Shown: positions 53,089 to 61,461 of the stretch, piece after piece | Layout of the letters: each line of letters opens with the position of its first letter | Position numbering within the stretch: the stretch's first letter is position 1 | Origin: Paramesorhizobium leguminum | GTDB taxonomy: Bacteria; Pseudomonadota; Alphaproteobacteria; Rhizobiales; Rhizobiaceae | Direction of reading: 5' to 3' | NCBI RefSeq assembly: GCF_003217235.1 | Contig: NZ_QJTF01000004.1 | Location: 1-64,000 of the forward strand | Length of the DNA stretch: 64,000 nt | The notes under the pieces: generated by a model | The model's input: the letters and a program-made list of their open reading frames with translations, nothing else | Told to the model about the DNA's origin: nothing | The model's database searches: none | Made by a program: the position numbers and the translations under genes

Positions 53089-54360
53089 GTGCTACGCAGT
53101 TCGTATCTTTTTACCAGCGAATCTGTATCCGAAGGTCATCCGGACAAGGTTTGCGATCGCATATCCGATGAAATCGTCGACATGATTTACAAGGAGGCGC
53201 GCAAGACGGGCGTCGATCCGTGGACGGTTCGCATTGCCTGTGAAACGCTCGCCACGACAAACCGGGTCGTCATCGCCGGTGAGGTGCGCGTTCCCGAAAC
53301 GCTTCTGAAAAAAGACAAGAACGGCAATGTGCTGACGGATGCCAAGGGCCATCCGCTGATCAATCCTTCCCGCTTCCGCGCCGCCGCTCGCCGCGCCATC
53401 CGAGATATCGGCTACGAGCAGGATGGCTTCCACTGGAAGACGGCCAAGATCGATGTGCTCCTCCATCCGCAATCGGCGGATATCGCGCAAGGTGTCGATA
53501 GCGCCGCCGACCGGCAGGGCGAGGAAGGTGCCGGCGATCAGGGCATCATGTTCGGCTATGCCTGCCGCGAGACGCCGGATCTTATGCCTGCGCCGATCTA
53601 TTATTCTCACAAGATATTGGAACTGCTTGCTGCCGCCCGTCATAAGGGCGAAGGCGATGCCGGCAAGCTCGGCCCCGATGCCAAGAGCCAGGTAACCGTG
53701 CGCTACGTTGACGGCAAGGCCGCCGAGGTTACGCAGATCGTGCTTTCGACGCAGCATCTGGATAGCAGCTGGGATTCGAAGAAGGTGCGCGAGGTCGTCG
53801 AGCCCTATATCCGCGAAGCGTTGGGTGATCTTCCGATTGCTCATAATTGCAATTGGTATATCAACCCGACCGGCAAGTTCGTCATCGGCGGACCGGATGG
53901 CGATGCGGGCCTGACCGGGCGCAAGATCATCGTGGATACCTATGGCGGCGCGGCTCCGCATGGTGGTGGCGCGTTCTCCGGCAAGGACACCACCAAGGTG
54001 GACCGTTCGGCAGCCTACGCCGCGCGCTATCTCGCCAAGAATGTGGTTGCCGCCGGCCTTGCCGATCGCTGTACCATTCAGCTTGCCTATGCCATCGGCG
54101 TGGCTCAGCCCCTGTCTGTCTATGTCAATCTGCATGGCACCGGCAAAGTGCTGGAAGCAACGGTGGAAAGCGCGCTGCGCGACGTCATGGACCTTTCGCC
54201 CACCGGCATCCGCAAGCATCTGGACTTGAACCGCCCGATCTATGCCCGCACCTCGTCCTACGGCCATTTCGGCCGCAAGCCGGGCCGTGATGGCTCCTTC
54301 TCCTGGGAGAAGACCGATCTCGTCAAGGCGCTGAGGGATGCGGTCGCAATCGCGGCCTGA
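53089..54360 (+). CDS. metK: S-adenosylmethionine synthetase
   Basis: The protein is 423 residues from GTG at 53089, chosen because AGAGGGG lies upstream and the family start ([26 protein letters not shown]) follows at once. An upstream in-frame ATG would add 46 unrelated residues. It makes SAM from methionine and ATP. The methionine-loop GHPDKVCD, the P-loop-like [23 protein letters not shown] and the C-terminal signature are present. I see no recognisable SAM riboswitch in the 154-base leader. Confidence 0.96.
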   Translation: MLRSSYLFTSESVSEGHPDKVCDRISDEIVDMIYKEARKTGVDPWTVRIACETLATTNRVVIAGEVRVPETLLKKDKNGNVLTDAKGHPLINPSRFRAAARRAIRDIGYEQDGFHWKTAKIDVLLHPQSADIAQGVDSAADRQGEEGAGDQGIMFGYACRETPDLMPAPIYYSHKILELLAAARHKGEGDAGKLGPDAKSQVTVRYVDGKAAEVTQIVLSTQHLDSSWDSKKVREVVEPYIREALGDLPIAHNCNWYINPTGKFVIGGPDGDAGLTGRKIIVDTYGGAAPHGGGAFSGKDTTKVDRSAAYAARYLAKNVVAAGLADRCTIQLAYAIGVAQPLSVYVNLHGTGKVLEATVESALRDVMDLSPTGIRKHLDLNRPIYARTSSYGHFGRKPGRDGSFSWEKTDLVKALRDAVAIAA

Positions 54361-54367
54361 TTTTCAT

Positions 54368-55069
54368 ATGACAAATGAACCTAGACGCAGGCGCGCGACC
54401 GAAGCTTTCTTCGGTCGCCGCCAGGGTAAACCTTTACGCCCATTGCAGCGCGCCACGCGCGACGATCTCCTGCCGCGCCTGAGGCTCGATCTGGCATCGC
54501 CTGCGCCGGCAAATTTGCGGGAGCTTTTCAGCGTTCCGGTGGATGGCGTACGGCTCGAAATCGGTTTCGGTGGCGGTGAGCATCTGCTGCACGAGGCGGG
54601 ACGCTTTCCCGATATGGGCTTCATCGGCGTAGAGCCTTTCGTTAACGGCATGGCGAAGCTGCTTGCTGCGCTGAACGAAAATCCCCGCTCCAATCTGCGC
54701 CTTTATGATGAGGATGCGACGCTGGTCCTCGACTGGCTGCCATCAGCCTCGCTCGACGGCATCGATCTTTTTTATCCCGATCCGTGGCCGAAGAAGAAGC
54801 ACTGGAAGCGCCGCTTCGTAAACGGCAAGAATCTCGACCGCTTCGCCCGCGTTCTCAAGCCCGGCGGTCGCTTCCGCTTCGCCTCGGATATCGATACATA
54901 CGTCAACTGGACGCTCCAGCATTGCCGCGATCATGCGGCGTTCGAATGGCAGGCATCGTCTCCAGCCGATTGGCATACGCCCTACGAAGCCTGGCCTGGT
55001 ACCCGCTACGAGGCTAAGGCGATCCGCGAAGAGCGCCGCCCCGCCTATCTCACTTTTCTGCGGTGTTAA
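54368..55069 (+). CDS. trmB: tRNA (guanine-N7)-methyltransferase
   Basis: The protein is 233 residues from the ATG at 54368, 7 bases after the metK stop; an in-frame ATG at 54338 overlapping metK is less likely. It methylates G46 of tRNAs using SAM. Motifs are [14 protein letters not shown] (SAM binding), [10 protein letters not shown], and the family signature [18 protein letters not shown]. It follows the SAM synthetase gene. The next gene begins a transporter operon with its own leader of 140 bases. Confidence 0.95.
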   Translation: MTNEPRRRRATEAFFGRRQGKPLRPLQRATRDDLLPRLRLDLASPAPANLRELFSVPVDGVRLEIGFGGGEHLLHEAGRFPDMGFIGVEPFVNGMAKLLAALNENPRSNLRLYDEDATLVLDWLPSASLDGIDLFYPDPWPKKKHWKRRFVNGKNLDRFARVLKPGGRFRFASDIDTYVNWTLQHCRDHAAFEWQASSPADWHTPYEAWPGTRYEAKAIREERRPAYLTFLRC

Positions 55070-55209
55070 CGATCCTAATTAGGCATTGGCGTCCCGTCAG
55101 AATGTCAGATTCTCTCCGTCAGGTTGATTGACAATTCGGCCTGTGCAGGCTTGTTTGCGGCAATGGAGTTCCTTCAGCCCGATCGGTTGAAGCAAGGGAG
55201 GATTGAATA

Positions 55210-56169
55210 ATGCATCACACGCGCAAATTTTTGCTGACTTTCGCCGCAACGGCGGCCATGGCGTTTTCCACATCGGCCTTTGCGACCGACTACAAGATCA
55301 TAGCCCCGGCGGCGCCGGGCGGCGGCTGGGACCAGACGGCCCGCACCATGCAGACGGTGCTGCAGGAAGACGGCATCTCCAAGAGCGTGCAGGTGGTGAA
55401 CGTGCCGGGCGCCGGCGGCACCATCGGGCTGGCGCAATTCGCCAATCAGGCCAAGGGCGACCCTTCGCAGCTGATCGTCGGCGGCTATGTCATGGTCGGC
55501 GCGATCCTGACCAACGCTTCGCCGGTAACGCTTGCCGACGTCACGCCCATCGCTCGCCTGACCGGCGAGTATGAGGCCGTGGTGGTCCCCGCTGCCTCGC
55601 CGATCAAGTCGATGAAGGATCTGGTCGAGAAGCTGAAGGCTGATCCCGGCTCAGTCTCCTGGGGTGGCGGTTCCGCCGGCGGCACCGACCACATCGCCGC
55701 AGGCCTCATCGCCAAGGCGGTGGGCGTCGATCCGACCAAGGTCAACTATATCGCCTATTCCGGCGGCGGCGAGGCGCTCGCTGCTATTCTCGGCGGACAG
55801 GTGACAGTCGGCATCTCCGGCTATGGCGAATTCGAATCGCAGATCAAGGCCGGCACGCTGCGCATCATCGGCATCTCCAGCGACAAGCCGATCAAGGGCG
55901 TCGATGCTCCGACCTTCAAGGAAGCCGGTGTCGACGTTGCCGTCCAGAATTGGCGCATGGTCGCCGCCGCGCCCGGCATCACGGCGGAGCAGAAGGCGGC
56001 AATCACGGCGGATATCGAGAAGATGGTCAAGTCTAAGCCGTGGCAGGACGCGCTCGCCGCCAAGGGCTGGCAGGATACTTTCCTCGCCGGTGAAGCCTTC
56101 GACAAGCAGCTTGCCGCCGATACCACGGCAACGACCACCATTCTGAAGGACATCGGTCTCGTCAAATGA
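55210..56169 (+). CDS. tctC: Tripartite tricarboxylate transporter substrate-binding protein (TctC/Bug family)
   Basis: The 319-residue protein has a Sec signal peptide (cleavage after FAT or AFA, about residue 25) and a Bug-family fold: [44 protein letters not shown], and [16 protein letters not shown]. It is a periplasmic binder that feeds TctAB; family ligands include citrate, other di/tricarboxylates and aromatic acids. GGGAGG lies upstream. Its stop overlaps tctB by 4 bases. No TctDE two-component genes are nearby. Confidence 0.93.
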   Translation: MHHTRKFLLTFAATAAMAFSTSAFATDYKIIAPAAPGGGWDQTARTMQTVLQEDGISKSVQVVNVPGAGGTIGLAQFANQAKGDPSQLIVGGYVMVGAILTNASPVTLADVTPIARLTGEYEAVVVPAASPIKSMKDLVEKLKADPGSVSWGGGSAGGTDHIAAGLIAKAVGVDPTKVNYIAYSGGGEALAAILGGQVTVGISGYGEFESQIKAGTLRIIGISSDKPIKGVDAPTFKEAGVDVAVQNWRMVAAAPGITAEQKAAITADIEKMVKSKPWQDALAAKGWQDTFLAGEAFDKQLAADTTATTTILKDIGLVK

Positions 56170-56651
56170 CGAAAGCAAACCTGAATAACGGCCGGGCAAA
56201 GCCGGACAAACCGGCCTTTATCATCGCCGCCGCGCTTGCTGTCGTCGCCATCGTTGTCTTCTGGAAGACGGCGACGATGGGCGGCGCGGCGAGCTATTCC
56301 CGCGTCGGGCCGACGGCTTTTCCCTATGCCATATCCGCCGGGCTCTTGATTCTGGCGGTATGGACGGCATTCGAAGCCTGGCGCGGCGACTTTCCCAAGC
56401 GCGAGCCGCAAGAGATGGCGCCCATTCTCTGGATCGTCGGCGGCTTGGCTGCGCAGATGCTTCTGTTGAACATCACCGGCTTCTCCATCGCCACGGGCAT
56501 CCTCTTCGCCGCCACCGCGCGCGGCTTTGGTCGCGGCCCGCTGTGGCAGACGATCCCGATGGGCATTGCGCTCGCCTTCGTCCTGTGGCTGGTTTTTGCC
56601 AAAGGGCTGCAGCTTTCGCTCCCCGCCGGCCCGCTTGAGCATTTATTTTAA
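56166..56651 (+). CDS. tctB: Tripartite tricarboxylate transporter small membrane subunit TctB
   Basis: The 161-residue protein has about four to five hydrophobic segments (residues about 18-36, 52-70, 80-98, 100-118, 130-150) and the layout of the DUF1468/TctB family, including [24 protein letters not shown]. It assists the large TctA subunit. It overlaps tctC by 4 bases and precedes tctA by 21 bases. Confidence 0.9.
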   Translation: MTKANLNNGRAKPDKPAFIIAAALAVVAIVVFWKTATMGGAASYSRVGPTAFPYAISAGLLILAVWTAFEAWRGDFPKREPQEMAPILWIVGGLAAQMLLLNITGFSIATGILFAATARGFGRGPLWQTIPMGIALAFVLWLVFAKGLQLSLPAGPLEHLF

Positions 56652-56672
56652 GACATCGGAAGTAGCAGTCGC

Positions 56673-58190
56673 ATGGATACATTCGCCCATCTGGCGCAGG
56701 GTTTTGCCGTCGCCCTCGAACCGATGAACCTGCTCTATGCGCTGATTGGCGTGACGCTTGGCACCGCCGTCGGCGTGCTGCCCGGCATCGGCCCGGCGCT
56801 CACCGTCGCGCTGCTTCTGCCCGTCACCTACAAGCTCGATCCCGCCGGTTCGCTCATCATGTTCGCCGGCATCTATTATGGCGGCATGTATGGCGGATCG
56901 ACCACGTCGATCCTTTTAAACACGCCGGGCGAAAGTTCATCCATCGTCACCGCGATCGAAGGCAACAAGATGGCTAGGGCCGGGCGCGGCGGCCCGGCGC
57001 TGGCAACCGCCGCCATCGGTTCTTTCGTTGCCGGTTTGCTCGCCACGCTGGGGCTGGCGCTGCTGGCTCCCTGGGTGGTCAAGTTCGCGCTTTCCTTCGG
57101 CCCGGCGGAATATTTCGCGCTGATGGTGCTGGCCTTCATGACGGTTTCCGCCGCCTTCGGCGATTCCACGCTGCGCGGGTTGACCGCGCTCTTTCTCGGC
57201 CTGACGCTGGGGCTGATCGGCATCGATCTGCAGACCGGACAGGCGCGCCTTGCCTTCGGAGTTCCCGACCTTCTCGACGGCGTCGAGGTGACGACGCTCG
57301 CCGTGGCGCTCTTCGCCATCGGTGAAACGCTTGCCGTCGCTGCGGCGCATAGATCTGGCAAGGAACAGATCGAGCCGGTCAAGGGCTCGATCTGGATGAG
57401 CCGCGAGGATTGGGCCCGCTCATGGAAGCCATGGCTGCGCGGCACACTAATGGGCTTCCCCATCGGCGCGATGCCGGCGGGCGGCGCGGAAATCGGCACC
57501 TTTCTCTCCTATTCCGTCGAAAAACAGCTTGCGAAGAAGCCGGAGGAATTCGGCCATGGCGCCATCGAAGGCGTGGCCGGTCCGGAGGCCGCCAACAATG
57601 CCTCCGCCGCCGGAACGCTGGTGCCGCTCCTGACCCTTGGCCTGCCCACCACCGCCACGGCGGCCATCATGCTCGCCGGTTTCCAGCAATTCGGTCTCCA
57701 GCCCGGCCCGCTCCTCTTCGTCAACAGCCCGCAATTGGTCTGGGGGCTTATCGCAAGCCTGCTCGTCGCCAATTTCATGCTGCTGGTGCTGAACCTGCCG
57801 CTGATCGGCGTCTGGGTGCGACTCCTGTCGATCCCGCGCCATTGGCTCTATGCCGGTATCGTCGTTTTCGCGACGCTCGGCACCATCGGCGCCAATCCAT
57901 CGACATTCGAGCTGGGAATGCTGCTCGTCTTTGGCCTTCTCGGCTATTTCCTGCGCCGGTTCGGCTATCCGATCGCGCCGGTGGTCGTCGGTCTGATTCT
58001 TGGGCCGATGGCGGAGCAGCAATTGCGCCGCGCCCTGTCCATCAGCCAGGGCGACCCCGCCGTGCTGGTGCAGTCGCCGATAGCAATCGCTCTGTTGGTG
58101 CTGGCCGTCGCCGCTGTGATCGTGCCGCTCATCATGCGCGCCCGCGGCAAGGGAAAATTGCTGGCTGAACTGGCGGCTAATGAAGACTGA
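56673..58190 (+). CDS. tctA: Tripartite tricarboxylate transporter large membrane subunit TctA
   Basis: The 505-residue integral membrane protein has 10-12 hydrophobic segments and the TctA signature [28 protein letters not shown], followed by the mirrored GxxxG-like motif [20 protein letters not shown] in the second half. It drives ion-coupled uptake of the ligand delivered by TctC. A 43-bp palindrome starts at the base after its stop codon, separating it from the rimP operon leader. Confidence 0.94.
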   Translation: MDTFAHLAQGFAVALEPMNLLYALIGVTLGTAVGVLPGIGPALTVALLLPVTYKLDPAGSLIMFAGIYYGGMYGGSTTSILLNTPGESSSIVTAIEGNKMARAGRGGPALATAAIGSFVAGLLATLGLALLAPWVVKFALSFGPAEYFALMVLAFMTVSAAFGDSTLRGLTALFLGLTLGLIGIDLQTGQARLAFGVPDLLDGVEVTTLAVALFAIGETLAVAAAHRSGKEQIEPVKGSIWMSREDWARSWKPWLRGTLMGFPIGAMPAGGAEIGTFLSYSVEKQLAKKPEEFGHGAIEGVAGPEAANNASAAGTLVPLLTLGLPTTATAAIMLAGFQQFGLQPGPLLFVNSPQLVWGLIASLLVANFMLLVLNLPLIGVWVRLLSIPRHWLYAGIVVFATLGTIGANPSTFELGMLLVFGLLGYFLRRFGYPIAPVVVGLILGPMAEQQLRRALSISQGDPAVLVQSPIAIALLVLAVAAVIVPLIMRARGKGKLLAELAANED

Positions 58191-58233
58191 GCATGGTCCC
58201 AAAAAGTTGCAGGCTTTTTGGATAAGATCATGC
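58191..58233. repeat. Dispersed 43-bp palindrome, copy after tctA
   Basis: Outer arms GCATGGTC / GATCATGC and inner stem CCAAAAAGT / GCTTTTTGG (one change next to the loop). It begins immediately after the tctA stop codon. Confidence 0.9.
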
Positions 58234-58325
58234 GGCTAAACCGACCTGATGCTTTTTCCGTCCCGCCCTTGAAAATTTCCGGCGGGGCGGGTATATAAGT
58301 TTCAAATTCTTGGTCGTCAGAACAA

Positions 58326-58355
58326 GGGTGGGTCCTTCCGGTCCCGCTCTTTTTT
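58326..58355 (+). terminator. Probable transcription attenuator in the rimP-nusA-infB leader
   Basis: GGGTGGG (58326-58332) pairs with CCCGCTC (58343-58349; two wobble pairs) and is followed by six T (58350-58355). It lies 38 bases before the rimP start and downstream of a TATATAAG-containing stretch (58292-58299) that may be the promoter. A second GC-rich inverted repeat (CCCGCC / GGCGGG, about 58262-58291) lies just upstream. An intrinsic terminator before rimP suggests control by attenuation or antitermination, as known for the nusA operon elsewhere. Confidence 0.6.
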
Positions 58356-58393
58356 GTTACCTGACGCATGTTTGCATAAGGGAATAGGTCCGG

Positions 58394-59077
58394 GTGACGG
58401 AAGAAGCTGCAAAGCTCAATGACAACACGCTTGAGCAAAACGAAGCGCCTGTTAACGACGAGCGGATCATCCGCGAAACCGGCGTCGATGCGCGCGTAGC
58501 CGGCATCATTGAGCCGGTGCTTGAGGCGCTGGGCTTTCGGCTGGTGCGGGTCAGGCTCTCCGGTCTCAATGGTTTGACGCTGCAGATCATGGCAGAGCGC
58601 TTCGATGGCACGATGACCGTCGAGGATTGCGAGCTCGTCAGCCGCACGGTTTCGCCGGTTCTCGATGTCGAGGATCCGATCGACCGCAAATATCATCTGG
58701 AAGTCTCGTCGCCCGGTATCGACCGGCCTCTGGTCCGCAAGTCGGATTTCGCCAACTGGCAGGGACATATCGCCAAGGTCGAGACATCGCTCGTCCATAA
58801 TGGCCGCAAGAAATTTCGCGGCCGCATCGCGGCGGTCGATGTCGACAGTGTGACGCTGGAGGCCGACCAGGCAAGCTATGGCGATGAGCCGTCCGCGACC
58901 ATCCCTTTCGATCTTCTTGCGGAAGCGCGGCTGATCCTGACCGACGATCTGATCCGCGAAGCGCTGCGCAAGGACAAGGCGCTGCGCGAAGGCCGCATAG
59001 CCGATGACGAGCTGGGTTTGCCGGATGAACAGTCCGGCGAAGACGGTCCGGACGAAGGCGACGCAGACAAGAATTGA
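58394..59077 (+). CDS. rimP: Ribosome maturation factor RimP
   Basis: The protein is 227 residues, starting with GTG at 58394. The N-terminal domain (about 30-105) holds [14 protein letters not shown]-like and [21 protein letters not shown] segments, then the family signature [14 protein letters not shown] and an SH3-like C-terminal domain. An acidic tail of about 30 residues ([23 protein letters not shown]) extends the protein past the E. coli form. RimP assists 30S subunit maturation. It heads the rimP-nusA-ylxR-infB operon. Confidence 0.95.
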   Translation: MTEEAAKLNDNTLEQNEAPVNDERIIRETGVDARVAGIIEPVLEALGFRLVRVRLSGLNGLTLQIMAERFDGTMTVEDCELVSRTVSPVLDVEDPIDRKYHLEVSSPGIDRPLVRKSDFANWQGHIAKVETSLVHNGRKKFRGRIAAVDVDSVTLEADQASYGDEPSATIPFDLLAEARLILTDDLIREALRKDKALREGRIADDELGLPDEQSGEDGPDEGDADKN

Positions 59078-59140
59078 CCTTATCGATCTTCATGCGCCCG
59101 GCGATGAACGAAGCGCCAGCGTGATATCAAGGAGAGAACC

Positions 59141-60754
59141 ATGGCAGTCAGTGCAAACAGGCTAGAGCTTCTGCAGATCGCCGATGCGGTCGCCCGCGAG
59201 AAGTCGATCGACCGCGAAATCGTCATTGCGGCCATGGCCGACGCCATCCAGAAGGCGGCGCGCTCGCGCTACGGTCAGGAAACCAATATCCGCGCCGATA
59301 TCAACGCCAAGACCGGCGAAATCAGGCTGCAGCGGCTTCTCGAAGTGGTCGAAAGCGTCGAGGATTATGCCACGCAGGTCCCGCTCGAAACCGCCCGTGA
59401 CCGCAATCCCGATGCGCGGGTCGGTGATTTCATCGCCGATCAGCTTCCGCCGATGGATTTCGGCCGCATCGCCGCACAGTCGGCCAAGCAGGTCATCGTG
59501 CAGAAGGTGCGCGAGGCCGAGCGCGACCGCCAGTTTGATGAATACAAGGATCGTGTCGGCGAGATCATCAACGGCTCGGTCAAGCGTGTCGAATATGGCA
59601 ATGTCATCATTGATCTTGGCAAGGGCGAGGCGATCGTCCGCCGCGACGAGCTGATCCCGCGCGAGGCTTTCCGCTATGGCGACCGCATCCGCGCCTATGT
59701 CTATGACGTGCGCCGTGAACAGCGCGGCCCGCAGATATTCCTGTCGCGTACCCATCCGCAGTTCATGGCAAAGCTTTTCACCATGGAAGTGCCGGAAATC
59801 TACGACGGCATCATCGAAATCAAGTCGGTCGCCCGCGATCCGGGTTCCCGCGCCAAGATCGCGGTCATCTCGCGCGATGCGTCCATCGATCCGGTCGGCG
59901 CCTGCGTCGGTATGCGCGGCTCGCGCGTTCAGGCCGTTGTCGCCGAGCTGCAGGGCGAGAAGATCGACATCATTCCGTGGTCGCCCGATGCGGCTTCGTT
60001 CATCGTCAATGCCCTCCAGCCCGCCGAAGTGGCCAAGGTTGTGCTCGATGAAGACGCGGAGCGTATTGAAGTTGTCGTCCCGGATGACCAACTATCCCTT
60101 GCGATCGGCCGTCGCGGACAGAATGTCCGCCTCGCCTCGCAGCTCACCGGTTGGGATATCGATATTCTGACGGAGCAGGAAGAATCCGAGCGCCGCCAGA
60201 AGGAATTCCTGGAGCGTTCGAACCTCTTCATGGATGCGCTCGATGTCGATGAAATGGTCGGTCAGGTGCTGGCCTCGGAAGGCTTCGCCTCCGTCGAGGA
60301 AATCGCCTTCGTGGAGTCGGACGAGATTGCCTCGATCGATGGTTTCGACGATGGTACGGCGAGTGAAATTCAGGAACGCGCGAGGGAATATCTCGACCGC
60401 ATCGAGGGCGAGCGCGATCAGCGCCGCAGAGAGCTTGGCGTCGAGGACGATCTGCGCGAATTGCCTGGAATGACCACGGCGATGCTGGTGGCTCTCGGTG
60501 AAGACGGCGTCAAGTCCGTCGAGGATTTCGCGGGCTATGCGGTGGATGAGCTGGTCGGCTGGCGCGAACGCAAGGAAGGCGAGACGACCACCCATTCCGG
60601 CGTGCTGTCCTCGTTCGAAGTTTCGCGCGCCGACGCCGAGCAGATGGTACTGACCGCCCGTTTGAAGTGCGGCTGGATCACGGAAGAGGATCTGGCGAAA
60701 GGCATCGAAGAAGAAGCCACCGAAGAAGCGGAAGGCGAGGCGGCTTCCGAATAG
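59141..60754 (+). CDS. nusA: Transcription termination/antitermination factor NusA
   Basis: The 537-residue protein has the N-terminal RNA-polymerase-binding domain (1-125), S1 domain (about 135-200), KH1 and KH2 domains (about 230-345, with [19 protein letters not shown] and [20 protein letters not shown]), and C-terminal acidic repeats (about 365-510) as in other long Proteobacterial NusA proteins. It modulates pausing, termination and rRNA antitermination, and may itself act on the leader attenuator upstream. AAGGAGAG precedes the ATG. Confidence 0.97.
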   Translation: MAVSANRLELLQIADAVAREKSIDREIVIAAMADAIQKAARSRYGQETNIRADINAKTGEIRLQRLLEVVESVEDYATQVPLETARDRNPDARVGDFIADQLPPMDFGRIAAQSAKQVIVQKVREAERDRQFDEYKDRVGEIINGSVKRVEYGNVIIDLGKGEAIVRRDELIPREAFRYGDRIRAYVYDVRREQRGPQIFLSRTHPQFMAKLFTMEVPEIYDGIIEIKSVARDPGSRAKIAVISRDASIDPVGACVGMRGSRVQAVVAELQGEKIDIIPWSPDAASFIVNALQPAEVAKVVLDEDAERIEVVVPDDQLSLAIGRRGQNVRLASQLTGWDIDILTEQEESERRQKEFLERSNLFMDALDVDEMVGQVLASEGFASVEEIAFVESDEIASIDGFDDGTASEIQERAREYLDRIEGERDQRRRELGVEDDLRELPGMTTAMLVALGEDGVKSVEDFAGYAVDELVGWRERKEGETTTHSGVLSSFEVSRADAEQMVLTARLKCGWITEEDLAKGIEEEATEEAEGEAASE

Positions 60755-60768
60755 GGGGCCGATAGCCT

Positions 60769-61461
60769 TTGGACAGCGAGTGTGCGGGAGAAATGGCGCT
60801 GGGAGCCGGGCGCGTGGAAGCGGAAATGAACGACAGGACCTGTATCGTTACACGCGAGAGCGGTTCCGCCGAGGACATGATCCGTTTCGTGGCGGGGCCG
60901 GATGGCTCCGTCGTCCCCGATTTGAAGCGCAATCTTCCCGGCCGTGGCTGCTGGGTCAAGGCGGAGCGGCGCCATGTGGATGAAGCGGTACGCAAGAAGC
61001 TGTTCCCCCGCGCCCTGAAAGAGGGCGTGACCGCGCAGGGCGATCTGGGCGCGCTGGTGGACCGGCTTCTGGTGAAGTCCGCTTTGGGCAGCCTTTCGCT
61101 GGCGCGCAAGTCGGGCGTCGTGGTAACGGGATCGGCCAAGGTCGACATCGCTATCCGCAACGGCAAGGCCCAGATGGTCCTGCATGTGCTGGACGCGGCC
61201 GCCGATGGCGTCCGTAAACTCGATCAGGCCCGGCGCGCGCTTGTCCACGTCGGGGGGCGGGATATCCCCGCCTTCACTCTTTTTACAAGCGACGAAATGG
61301 ATTTGGCATTTGGTGGCGGAAATGTGATACATGCTGCCGTGCTTGAAGGAACGGCGGCGACCGGGTTCGTCACGCGGGCGCGCCTGCTGCATCATTTTCG
61401 CGGCGGAAGCGCAACGAATTCGGATAGATATGGCGGCAAAGCCGCGAAGGAAACGGAATGA
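60769..61461 (+). CDS. YlxR/DUF448 RNA-binding protein with L7Ae-like C-terminal domain
   Basis: The protein is 230 residues from TTG at 60769; an ATG at 60793 is the main alternative. The N-terminal YlxR domain shows [52 protein letters not shown], and the C-terminal part resembles an L7Ae/L30e-like domain ([39 protein letters not shown]). This two-domain form lies between nusA and infB in Alphaproteobacteria. It probably binds RNA. Its stop overlaps infB by 4 bases. Confidence 0.92.
   Translation: MDSECAGEMALGAGRVEAEMNDRTCIVTRESGSAEDMIRFVAGPDGSVVPDLKRNLPGRGCWVKAERRHVDEAVRKKLFPRALKEGVTAQGDLGALVDRLLVKSALGSLSLARKSGVVVTGSAKVDIAIRNGKAQMVLHVLDAAADGVRKLDQARRALVHVGGRDIPAFTLFTSDEMDLAFGGGNVIHAAVLEGTAATGFVTRARLLHHFRGGSATNSDRYGGKAAKETE

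Noticed and set aside
58241-58393. tRNA-fMet (metY) expected before rimP by analogy with E. coli
   Set aside because: No cloverleaf or T-loop sequence is present in the leader.
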